Assembly: GCA_030704615.1 (NCBI GenBank)
Contig: JAKLZA010000098.1
Location: forward strand, 1 to 25,000
Length of the DNA: 25,000 nucleotides
Direction of reading: 5' to 3'
DNA from: Takakia lepidozioides
Taxonomy: Eukaryota; Streptophyta; Takakiopsida; Takakiales; Takakiaceae
The first letter of the stretch is position 1, and the number at the start of each line of letters is the position of its first letter. A program made the translations under genes and the position numbers. Positions 9,399-19,411 of the stretch are shown piece by piece. The notes under the pieces are model-generated. The model made no database searches. It saw only the letters and a list, made by a program, of their open reading frames with translations, and was not told the origin of the DNA.

Positions 9399-12300
9399 TC
9401 AGAACTGGCGCTCGTAGACATTTCGTACACCATCCAGGAGAGGGCCAGGATTCAAGAACCTATCATTGCACTTCCCCTTGACATCCCAGAGCATGCTGGT
9501 ATAGCCCTCTGCAGCAGTACTGTGGTCAAACAGTAGTTTCGAAAGCCACTCCTTTCGTGTTGACGAGTCATGCATTTTCGTCTCTTCCTGCGTGTCCGCA
9601 GCAACCAGACGGTAAACTACAACCCTTTTCTGCTGTCCGATGCGGAAAGCTCGGCTGATTGCCTGCCGAGAAACTGCTGGATTCCAGGGAACTTCTAGCA
9701 GCACCACTCTGGAGGCCCCAATCAGTGAAATTCCCTCCCCACATGCCTTTATAGAAGCGCACAGAACCCGGGCTTCAGAGCCCGTGTTGAAATGATCCAT
9801 CCTTTCCTCCCTCTCCTCTGGCTGGAGTTTCCCATCCAGCCTTATAATCTGCACCCCTCTGCTCCAGCCTGTGCGCCGACTTATCATATTTTCAATCAAC
9901 TTAAGGCAGTAGAGATATTCACTGAAAATAAGTAGCTTCTCCCCTGCGGCCTCACACAAGCCCACCAGATCAAGGACCCACCGTAGTTTCACGCCCTCTC
10001 TGATGTTAATGTCACCATTCAACCTCGGATCATCCTGGGTCCTTCTGTGATTCTCAACTTCTTTTTCCAAAATGGGGTGTACGTAGATTGCCGCAGCTCG
10101 CTTTTGCAGATAGTCCTTGTTTTCGTTCTTTTCTGACAACGCAAGCAAACGCTGCTGTATCGGGGTGAGATGAACCATAATGGTGAAGTCTGAAATGCCT
10201 GGCAAAGAGCTCAAGACTTGGCCTTTGTGCCACAACACAAAAGGAGAAATCATCGCCCGTAGCTGCAGCACAGTTTTCATGACAACTTCTGGATTCTTAC
10301 TCTCAATCCTCTCCACAATTACGTATTTAAAATATTGCCTCCCAACATCTCCCCCCTGCTTTTTGGAGTGGGGTGTACTCAACTGGGGGGCAGCTTGCCG
10401 CATGAAATCAGGTCTGACCAGCTCCAGGGTATTGTAGAATTCCTCAAAGTTGTTATTGAAAGGTGTGCCAGACAATAGCACCTTTCGCTTGGTGCGTACC
10501 TGCGTAAGGGCTTTCAAAATTTTCGTATCACTCGTTCTTGCCAAGTGTCCTTCATCAAGGATAAGCAACCCAGGGCCCTCTGTAAGCAGCTTGCCAACCT
10601 CACCACCCATATTTGTGAATTGGGAGTAACCTACTAGGAGGACACTTTTGCTCTGCTGCCATTTCTGAAGCATGTTCAACTGGTTATCTACAGAACTATT
10701 TGCTTCATACAAGACAAAGGTGGGTATGTGCTCTACTTCCCATTTCTTGAACTCTCGAACCCATGGGAAAAGCATTCCCTTGGGTGCCACTATCATGGGC
10801 TTTGCATCTGGTTTCTTAGTCAAGAAACTTTGAAGAAAGCTAATGATCAGAAAACTCTTACCAGTTCCTGGTGCAAATGCAAGCATGCAACCACCTGCAT
10901 CCTGTTCTACCAGATTTCTAGACAGGAACCTAAACCCTTCTCTCTGATGGGGGTGCATGACCTCTTCCAATGTAGGGTGCACCTTCAATTCAGGTGTACC
11001 TTCTAATCTCTCTTCTGGTTCCTCACTACCAATAGTGTCACCCCAAATCAAATCACGCCCCAATGGCCCTGCGTGCCCACTGTTGTTCCTTGTCTGACGC
11101 TGCAGCATCCAAGAACACAATGTTGATTTAGTGCATGTACAAAGGGACTTACTTCTAAACAGATATCGTTGACCACCTGGAGTTAGGTAGCATGATCTTT
11201 CTTGAATCTCCAATAAGCAGTAGACCTCTCTCACATGAATACTTGAACCGAGCTAAGGGGCAGAGGTGACTTAAGAAGAACTAAACAGGGCTTGTCTGCA
11301 CTGTCTCCAAACACCCTGGAGCTTTGGATGATAACACTTACAGAAAGACCTGCTCCAGGTGAGAATAATGTTGATGGCCTTGCCTATGACATGTCTCAAA
11401 CCTGTGGTGCCACCGTTAGATGTCTACTTTCTTCTATGTTCTCCTTGTACAAGATATGACTGGTACAACCCAAGTTACTTTTCTTCCACTGATGTGTGCT
11501 GGGGTGGTCAGGTGCTACTGTATTAGTAGTTTTGCTGAGAGCTCTTAGAGCTCTGCAGCATCCCCAGACCCTAGCCACCAGAAACAATCGGGCAAAAAGA
11601 AACCTTGATAATTGGAAATAAACCCTGTCCCACCTTCTCCTGTCAGTAACAAACAACAAGTACAAGCAGGTATGAGGGACATACAGGCTTGCGCCAAAGA
11701 AATGACATGTGCTCAATATGTTCGCGAATGAGACCACAGTGAGTACACGCCCTGCCCACCTCCAGTGTCAGCACAAAGCTGTGTGTGCACCCTTCATCCC
11801 TTTGTTCCTCCACTACATGTTTGTTGTCCTGTGTCCATCAGACTACCACTTCGTAAGGAGGATAAGAACAAGGAAGGAAGAAAAGAAGAAGGCAAATGGG
11901 AAGGAGGAAATGCCTAGCCCCCAGGCCCAGAGGTCCTCCGGACACAGTAGAACTACAAGACAAAAACAAGAGAGCCTCAGTGAAAGCCAGAGAGAGAGAG
12001 AGAAAGAGCAATCATTTAGGTAATTGGATACAATTCTGAAGAACCTTAGAAGGAAGCATTCCAGAATTGGGGTTTTCCCAGAACACTTTGAAGAAAATGA
12101 GGGCTGTGTGCACCTCAAACTGTTGCGAGATTGCCAATTCTTTCCACATATCCTCCAGGGGGTCCACCTCGCAGTCAGGCTCTGTTTCATGGTCGCTAGG
12201 GTCTTCTTCAAGCTCATAATCAGAAAAAGGATCTCCATGGTCTGACGTCTTCCCCTCTAATAGCTCAGGACTTGGTGAGGAAAGATCCACTATTTCATGA

Positions 12301-12827
12301 ACTTTCTGTTGGTCCAGTTGAATATACACTGGACTAGATTGGAGAGGTGCCATTGCGAAATGCGCCACTGGTTTTGATTTTAGAGGTGTCACTGGAGACC
12401 CTTGCACGGATTGTAGCGGTGTCACTGCCATTGGAGAATCCGAGTAAAGTTCTGGTGGTGCATTGGGAATCTGTAAAGCTGGGAGACCTTTGTCTCCATT
12501 GCAGACTGCGAGATCCGTTCCATACGAGAATTTGGGGCTTGGTATCGGTCTGATTCCGAGTAAATCCAATGCTCTTTGACAGTCCTCCACAGAATCTTTG
12601 GCTCTACTCATGGCTTTTGCGATAGTACTATGCATTGAACCGTACCGACCTTGGTCCACAGGCGTCCGCGTTCGCTTGGGCGGGGGAGAAGCTGTGCAAA
12701 GCGCGAACCAGTTAGAATACATTGATTCCTCTTGCAGTTCATGTTCATGATCGGATTTCCAACGGGCATTGACCTTGGCCACCATCTTCTTTGTCAGCTC
12801 CGTTAATACTTCATACATACCCACCAT
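9399..12827 (-). CDS. DRD1-like SNF2 chromatin remodeler (RdDM), at least three exons
   Basis: DRD1/CLASSY proteins are plant-specific SNF2 ATPases; DRD1 (CHR35) works with Pol V in RNA-directed DNA methylation in the nucleus. The proposed exons are 12827-12114, 11828-11685 and 11099-9399, all joined in phase 0 across GT-AG introns (12113-11829 and 11684-11100). Exon 1 is a charged, low-complexity linker ending DPLEDMWKELAISQQFE, like the D/E-W-E-M block of the family. The 48-codon middle exon has GCTHSFVLTLEVG then ACTHCGLIREHIE, the C-x-H...C-x2-C element before the ATPase. Exon 3 has HPHQREGF, APGTGKS (Walker A), VAPKGML, a DEGH box (10545-10556), LSGTPFNNNF, GEGISLIGASRV and QAISRAFRIGQ. 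DEGH rather than DEAH, together with the spacing, fits DRD1 better than CLSY1. The length is 852 aa from this ATG, or 888 if the upstream exon is used. All motifs are intact. Confidence 0.9.
11829..12113 (-). other. Intron 1 of the DRD1-like gene, with AG microsatellite
   Basis: The donor is GAG|GTGCAC and the acceptor GGACACAG|GAC. On the sense strand, a long pyrimidine stretch (reverse of the purine-rich 11862-11910) precedes the acceptor. An AG dinucleotide run sits at about 11989-12002 on the plus strand. Confidence 0.7.
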
Positions 12828-12868
12828 ATATATACTTTGGTGACAGGCTCAAGACCTCATTTGCTTAC

Positions 12869-12995
12869 CAGCATCTTCCATGCTTGGAACATTGCAGGGA
12901 ACAGGCTGTTGAGCTGTGTTATTGAAGAGTTCACAAGCCACAAGAGCTCCTCGTTCAGTCTTTCCTCTCTGGCGTTTCCTGCCTCTGACCTTCAT
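12869..12995 (-). CDS. Candidate N-terminal exon of the DRD1-like gene
   Basis: A minus-strand ATG at 12995 opens 42 codons, including MKVRGRKRQRGK, that end at a strong donor, GCTG|GTAAGC (phase 1). An acceptor GAAG|TA at 12809 would join it in phase to the exon below and bypass the ATG at 12827, giving an 888-residue protein. The basic run would serve as a nuclear localisation signal. Against it, the intron would be only 60 bases, and its 3' end lacks a pyrimidine tract. The alternatives are a 5' UTR exon or chance. Confidence 0.4.
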
Positions 12996-13301
12996 CTGCC
13001 ACCATTCCTCCAAGGAAATTGTCAGGAATTAGAAAGTCTCCCTGGCTTGAGAAGGAACACAGATGACTTCACAGCATCACATTTCCAGCCAATTCATCAA
13101 CAAATCCAACATCGTCTCCAAGATTATGCAAAGTCTATCGCTACCTCAAGAAGATTGAAATTCAGCTTCACATTTCCAAATAATCCATACACTCAAGATT
13201 AAAGACGCTTACCGCTCCCTCTAGAATGTGCAAACTCCCAAGAATTGAAGTCTAGGGCACCGCCAGAATAAACAGTCACAATACAGCCTCTCCCCCCACC
13301 C

Positions 13302-13535
13302 CTCCTCCTTCCCCTCCAAAGAATGACCCGAATCCGAGATACTGCCTCCCTTCGTCCTTCCTTCCCTTCCTCTCAATCAAATAACCCGTAAACAGACAAT
13401 CAACGAGCGTCGACAATCACAATTACGCCTGTCTGTCTCCTCTTCCTCCTCCAAAGAATGACCTGCAGCACAGACCCTCGACGACATTGCCTTCCTACCT
13501 CCCTCCCTCCGCTCCTCTCAATCAATCGACCTGTA
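13302..13535. repeat. Diverged direct duplication of about 90 bp
   Basis: CTCCAAAGAATGACC occurs at 13314-13328 and again at 13449-13463. Each copy is followed by a pyrimidine-rich stretch and then TCTCAATCAA (13371-13380 and 13516-13525). The offsets of 135 and 145 show small internal indels. It looks like an old tandem duplication within the upstream region of the DRD1-like gene. Confidence 0.6.
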
Positions 13536-13866
13536 GAGACACTCTTGAGCCAATTCCCGCCGCAGCAGGCAAATTTCAAACAATGCAGCAATTCTGTGCT
13601 GCTACACACTCCCTATAATCCCCAGAAACGATCTCCGGTGCAAACATTACAGCTTCTCTCTCTGCAGGGTAGGAGGCGATTGGACACGCTGTTCGATGCC
13701 ATCGTAATCGCAAAGCCCGCCTCGCGCCGTCTCTCCTCCGTCCCTGTCACGCCCGCCATCACCCTCACCCTCCCTGTCCCCCTCCTGCGTGTACCGGTTT
13801 GCTTTCCTCTTCCTTCACATATACATATTATGATTACACACGTACGTACAAACCCGGGCCGAGAAC

Positions 13867-14025
13867 ACATTCATCCATGCAGAGGATTATGCATCCAAAT
13901 CCAATAACATTCATCCATAAAAAGTCCCTTCGCTAAACTCAGTACAAACCGATTACGGGATACATTGACTTTCATCCCGACGATGCCAAAGCATATTTCA
14001 TTCAAACACAACAACATTCATCCAT
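13867..14025. repeat. Three copies of ACATTCATCCAT
   Basis: The identical 12-mer starts at 13867, 13907 and 14014. The spacing is irregular (40 and 107 bases), so this is not a tandem array. It may be a repeated regulatory word or a remnant of local duplication. Confidence 0.4.
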
Positions 14026-14357
14026 TTTCAAACATGCGGGTTTAGTATCTAGACCATATCTACATAAGTCTATTCCATCTCAAAGAATTTTGCGGTGCAA
14101 AGCCTCACTCCACTCCGGATGACTTTTAGGGCTGGCTAAGCTGAGTGATGACGATCTGCACTGGGAGCTACTACTACACCTTGTTATTGATTGATATAAA
14201 AGCTTGCTGTAGCTAGCACACTCATTCTCCCTTTCATGGGAGGGACAAGGGTCACACTTTGGCAAACGCGACAGTTTATGACACTCAAACTTTTGCAAAG
14301 GCGTCCATGCTCAAGGTTGAAGACGTTGCTGCTTGTTCTTTACCAGACGCCTTCGCC

Positions 14358-17300
14358 TCAGAGCTCCCACTTCTTCATTTCCATGCCTGAAGGGGCACTC
14401 CCTTCAATTTTCTTGGTGCCAACCTCCTTCCAGTTGGTAGATAGAACAGTGCCATTTGACTCCACCTGTAGAGAAAGCAGACCATGAATGAAGAAGTTAT
14501 ATTGCCAGATACGGAAGGTTGAAGGTGGAAGCTTGAAGCAAGACTAGCGACAGTGGGAAGCAAATTATTCTCACTAGCTGTTCTTAGATCATAGACTTCC
14601 CTAATTGCGGTCTCTACTTCCAACACTACATGAATCTAATACAACATTTGCTTGAAAAATAGTTTCCTTGAAATAAACCATAGACCCTGACGAGTAAGAG
14701 AAAACAGCCTTGTCGCAAGTAAGTATTGGGCTACAATGAAGAAAACACGAAAGAGACAGTTGATGTAAGTTACTTCCTGACTGTCTATAGCCTGGAGAGT
14801 CCCGTTGAATGAATTTGGCTATGCTCCTCCGTGAGTACCAGTGTCGAGCTTACCAGGTACCCGTGAATAGAAGGATGAGAGGGACTTACAAAAGACTTGT
14901 TCATGGCTCGCCGTGTATCCTCATCAGCGTTTTGGTAGATCTCACGGAACAGCTTGTTCAATGCTGCATCCCCTTCTAGCTTTTCATCCTTTTCCTGCAG
15001 TGTAAGGGAGGGAAAGACCATCAGTCAAAAATAGTCTGTGCACACAAGACCACGAGCATCTGGATACAAAGGTCTACACCTAGATCCTCTCAAATCACAG
15101 AGACCAAGGGCACTCACAAACAAGAATATACTCGTCACAAATCAGGAAAAGCCAAACATACACAGGGAACAACATTGTACTGTCAACGGAGCCCAACAAA
15201 GGCAAAAATCATGACTGAAAAGACGGGTCACTTTCAAGCAGCGAGAGAGAGATCCACCTCCTTCTTTGCTTCAGCCTCCAGCTTGTCCCAGTCCTTGGCT
15301 GGCGTTTTACTGGATGTTGGGTACTTGGTGGCCTTGCTCTCCACAGGTTCTGTGATATTGGTGCACCACCTTCAATGTGAGGAATGCAATAGAGATCCTT
15401 GCTACTTTTACTTGGAGGAAAAAGAGCCACAGAGTGAACCAGCGACAACAGACAGAGAAGGGGAATAAACCTTTTGGCACAGCCAAGGGCTGCAACAATA
15501 CATGCTCCTTGGGGTCAAACTCAAGCTGCTTCCACTGGATGCTCTCTACCTTGGCAAGCTTTATCTCCACTTTGGTACTCAACAAAGTATGTCTGCATTG
15601 TGGTGGAATCACCTGCACAGTTTGGTCCAGGATAACATGTTCAGCGTCATCACCATATCTGAAGCGGCAAACATCTCCCTCCCTGGTGGTTTTATTGGTT
15701 TCCATGGTTGTCTGTGATTCTGTGGTGTCCAAATTCTGGCCCATGGACCTTGACTGGACATAGATTTCTGTCATGTGCACTCTTCGTCTCATGCCCATCC
15801 CGACTGCCACACACTGGTCACCCGACAGCTACATAGCAAAGTGCGCATGCACAGAGACGTCTGGAGCAGCTGAGCACCTCCAATTGGAAGCATCCACTCT
15901 TCCAGCACTTCTACCAGCTCCTCCATCCTCTTTGCAACACCCCACCCCTGTCAGGTGCTACAGAGCTTATTGAGCACACACAGTTGTCTCCCTCCCTCCC
16001 TTAACCTACTAAGTGAAAAACCCTCTTGAACAATCAGTTTTTTCAAGGAAAGTACATAAAGGCAAACTTTCACAGGCAAAGGACAATCAGAACGTTTTCT
16101 TCGTAACCAACCATCCTCCTGCAATTCTAGACAAAGATAGGCATATAGACCGTGAACCCAAAACTTACAGAAAGGTTATTGATGATCACACAGAATTGGA
16201 GCTGAAATGTACCTTACCAAACAGCCGAAGTTGCAAAGCATAAGGTTCTTCGTGTCCAGTATTGATGACCACACTCAGCTGGCAACACCACCCATATACA
16301 AAGGATTAATGCAGTTCTAGAATGAATGTCACCTGCCAAGGTATATATCTACAAAACCATAAAATGTGATTGGAGCCGATAACAAAGTTAAGGGGAGAAA
16401 AACTAACAAAAACAAAAAAACGTGGAGACACATACAGAAGGAAAGAAGCCATAGGAGCGACACCTACTATCTGCTCTCCAAAGTCGACCTGGAGATTCTC
16501 TGCTTTGATGCCCTTAGCAAATATCCCGACCACCACGTGACTTGCAGTCTGATACCATTCATGCCTGCCAGACCACAGATAGCAGAACCAGGCTGATCAA
16601 CATCGATCCAAACTGACCAACGACAAACAAGAGCTCCTCAACACATCAACTATGCAAGGCTCTGCAGTTTATTCCTTCAATACTACAAGCAGCATGTCCC
16701 AGCAGAGCTCTGGCCTACCCCAATATCATTATCATCAGTCTGCCTGCGATCTTAAAATTGGACTGGCTAGCTGGACCACCATTTGATTAAAGGGAAGGAG
16801 GCTAGACAAAACACATGCATCAAGAAACTTCCCAAACTAAATGGTACCGGTATTCCGCGTATTCAAAAACCCAGATCAGAGCTGTTAACCACCCGCCAGT
16901 AGAAGGCACAATGTGCTGCGTTGAAAGACTTGGTCTGTAGAAAAATAGACACTTTTCATTCCTAAGTATAAAAATGAAAAACAAACGGCGAACATTATTA
17001 GAAGCAAAGAGACGATAATTATACTTGAATTTGGGTGGGCCAGGAGGTAGTGGGGCAACAGGAGCCAGCTCCACAGACTCATGCTTGACTGCTGCCGGGG
17101 GGCTCTCTGCAACAGTTTCCATCTGTGCTTGCTCATGACTGGTATCTGGGGCTGACACCGCTCCTGCATCTTTCCCAGCCAAATTGTCTTCCTCTGCAAG
17201 CCAATACAGCACATGAGTGGCCCTAATTCCCTGCATTTGTCCAACAAGACCATGTGGACCACGAAGGCTCATGCTCTCCCTTGACCCCTATCTAGCAGTA

Positions 17301-19079
17301 CAACGTTCCAGATTTGGTAGCCCTTCAGGGACTAGTCCAAAAGCACATGTAGATCACCAAGGCTCAGGTGTTCCATTGGGACGCTGGCTCACATGTATAT
17401 TCCCGAGAGAAAGTTTCATTGATGTCAAGTGTCTGAATTACACAGAACTACACATGAAAGGAAATAGAGATTTAGGACAGTCTAACATATATTAACACAC
17501 CAGTGCCCCCAAAAAGCCTCCCCTTCCCAGCCCTTCTGTCTCTTTTTCAGTCTATTGCTCCCTCTCTTCCCCTTTCATTGAAATATCCAATCCTCCTCAC
17601 CCAGGTTAACTGCATAAGCTTGTACTACAGTGTGAGTTCCCGTGGCTATGACTGGGCTCTGCCACTACAGGCAATAAGTGAAAAATCCTTGCTGTTTAAT
17701 GCCTTACACTGAACAAGAGGGATGGCTTCTTCTCTTTGATGAAACACAAGTGGATATTTTACCGCTCAATTCTGCATCACACTTCCGAATCCATGTCTTG
17801 AAGCCTGCATTATTCGGTTCGAGCTTAGATCCAGCCAAGAATGCCACCTTTGCAGTCTGGTACTCCTCCAATGAAAAGCAAGCAATGCTGTCCCCAACAT
17901 AGCACCACAACACAAATTCCTTTCTGTTCAATTCCTGATAGCAGATGATCTCATATAATCTCCATGCATTTGAAAGCCATATGAAAGATCCTGGGACCAA
18001 ACATTCACAGGTACATGCAAGCTTCTTGCAAGGCTACCCGAATGAATCAGCAGCAATGACCCACGAACCATTTGAACAACAAAGAGAACCTGGGAGGGCT
18101 TCAAAAAGACCTTGCCTCAGAAAAGGGTTTCTAAACCTGTGCACATATTTTGGGTACTCATCCAATATGTCAATCCCTGCAGAGTTACTACATACTAGAT
18201 ACTTGTATCAGGCTTGCGCGAGATGGAAAATAAGACAACCTGAAATGTATCTGATTACTTTTCTGGCCCTTCCAAGTGTACTAACACCATTTTCACTCTA
18301 CACCCTAAACCCAAAGAATGTACTCATAAGACGTTGTTTGCCGTAGCCTTGTGGCCATAGACCCCGCGCCCAGTCCTAAACCCAGAGAGAGAGAGAGAGA
18401 GAGAGAGTTCCAAAGCTATATGATTACTTCCACAATTACATCTTTTAAAGCGTCTGGATAATCATGGATAATCAGAGCACACAGGGTTCCTGAAAGTATA
18501 GCATCAAGCCAGAAGAGGCATTCACGGAATCCAGCTTTACCCTTTCCGCAGATATCCCTTGGGAAGGTTCGGATTCAACTCAATTGCTTTGTTCGCATCT
18601 GCCACCGCATCTGTTCCCAGACCATGTTTCATCTATCAAGCTCGCGAACAATTCACGGCCTTTCATTCTAGTTGCAGAGTTATCACGAGAACTTCACACA
18701 CGAGAACTTCACACAGCAACTTACAAAAGTCTTTCATTCAAACACTTGTTCTAAAGCAATCATACCTGATGTCCTTTGAGCCCTACATGACTAAATTATC
18801 TTACGAACGCTACAGCACGGAATACCAAAATCTGTACCAGAAGCCTGATCCCCCCATTCCTCCCATCATTCTACCCTTACGGATCTAATAAAACCAAACA
18901 AAACAAAACAGGACAGCACCTGTGAAATTTTCAAGCTTCGTGTGAGCTGCAGCACGGCTGATGTAGAGAGATGCATTGTAAGGCTCCAAGACTATCCCAT
19001 CCGTGTACAGGCTGACTGCCTCATCATAGTCCTCGTCCACAAAGGCAGCATGCCCTTTCTTCTCCAACTCGTCCGCCAT
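14358..19079 (-). CDS. SGT1: SGT1 HSP90 co-chaperone, ten coding exons, 377 aa
   Basis: SGT1 binds HSP90 and RAR1 to stabilise NLR immune receptors, and SKP1 in SCF ubiquitin ligases. Coding exons on the minus strand: 19079-18920, 18610-18541, 17887-17763, 17193-17025, 16564-16468, 16278-16213, 15612-15471, 15349-15258, 14994-14890 and 14465-14358. All introns are GT-AG, and every phase matches, giving 1134 bases with the stop. Exons 1-3 (residues 1-118) form the TPR domain ([47 protein letters not shown]). Exon 4 is an acidic, Pro-rich linker. Exons 5-7 are the CS domain ([49 protein letters not shown]), which contacts HSP90. Exons 8-10 are the SGS domain ([46 protein letters not shown]). 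Arabidopsis homologues are about 350-358 aa. I see no disruption. The exon 8 donor (GAG|GTGGAT) is the weakest. Confidence 0.95.
18384..18407. repeat. (AG)12 microsatellite in SGT1 intron 2
   Basis: An uninterrupted 24-base AG run lies inside the intron between the second and third SGT1 coding exons (17888-18540). It is likely length-variable between individuals. Confidence 0.9.
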
Positions 19080-19411
19080 GCTTTCTCTCTCTCCCTTTTC
19101 CCTCTCTCCCCGCGCAACCCTAATAACAACGGCAACCTGTCTCGTCTCCGTCCGTCGACGAAACACATATTTGTCGTTGCAATTTTCCGACGAAACATGT
19201 ACTTATCGTTACCGACGGCCGACAGAACAGACACAACAGACACTCGTCGATTCCAACCGTCGACTACAATTAACACTCGTTCATTCACTGGATGAATACT
19301 GTTGGGTTTGGGGTTTAGAGTTTAGGGTTTAGGGACGAGAAAAGGGAAGAGGAATAGGAAGCGAGGAGCGAGAGGGAGGGAGGGAGAAGGGAAGGGAAGA
19401 GAAAGAAAGCT
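19080..19411. promoter_or_regulatory. Shared divergent promoter of SGT1 and the SCNM1-like gene, with telo-box motifs
   Basis: Only 332 bases separate the two start codons, so both genes must share regulatory sequence. TTTAGGGTTTAGGG at 19321-19334, within a longer degenerate run from 19303, contains the plant telo-box (AAACCCTA on the other strand), known from promoters of translation and cell-cycle genes. No clear TATA box is seen. Polypurine stretches occur on the sense strand of each gene just before its ATG. Confidence 0.7.
19156..19212. repeat. 32-bp-offset tandem duplication in the SGT1 leader
   Basis: The 25-base segments at 19156-19180 and 19188-19212 both begin CGACGAAACA and match at 20 of 25 positions. 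All five differences are transitions. The pair lies 77-133 bases upstream of the SGT1 ATG. Confidence 0.7.

Larger units (their letters stand above)
12996..14357. other. Region between SGT1 3' end and DRD1-like 5' end, pyrimidine-rich
   Basis: No gene is recognised. The plus strand is strongly C/T-rich at about 13285-13375, 13430-13520 and 13720-13820, so the sense strand of the DRD1-like gene is GA-rich here, as expected of a promoter and 5' leader. Open frames in this stretch (for example 13458-13907) are low-complexity by-products. The SGT1 3' UTR must occupy the right end. Two repeat families inside it are listed separately. Confidence 0.5.

Noticed and set aside
11100-11234. N-terminal extension of the long SNF2 frame up to 11234
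   Set aside because: It opens with GTG, not ATG, has no family similarity, and ends at a clean acceptor GGATGCTGCAG|CGT that joins in phase with the upstream zinc-ribbon exon, so it is read as intron.
11396-11737. 113-codon minus-strand frame
   Set aside because: It overlaps the DRD1-like middle exon in another frame and lies mostly in intron 2; no motif is seen.
13458-13907. 149-codon plus-strand frame
   Set aside because: It consists of pyrimidine-rich low-complexity sequence (Pro, Leu, Ser runs) in a promoter-like region; the opposite strand gives equally long frames.
15377-15763. 128-codon plus-strand frame
   Set aside because: It is antisense to the SGT1 CS-domain exon 7.
17810-17835. 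GGTTCGAGC resembling a tRNA T-loop
   Set aside because: It lies inside SGT1 exon 3, and no cloverleaf can be formed around it.
19303-19334. Telomere-like TTTAGGG run
   Set aside because: There are only about four imperfect units inside a gene promoter, so it is a telo-box and not a telomere or interstitial telomeric array.
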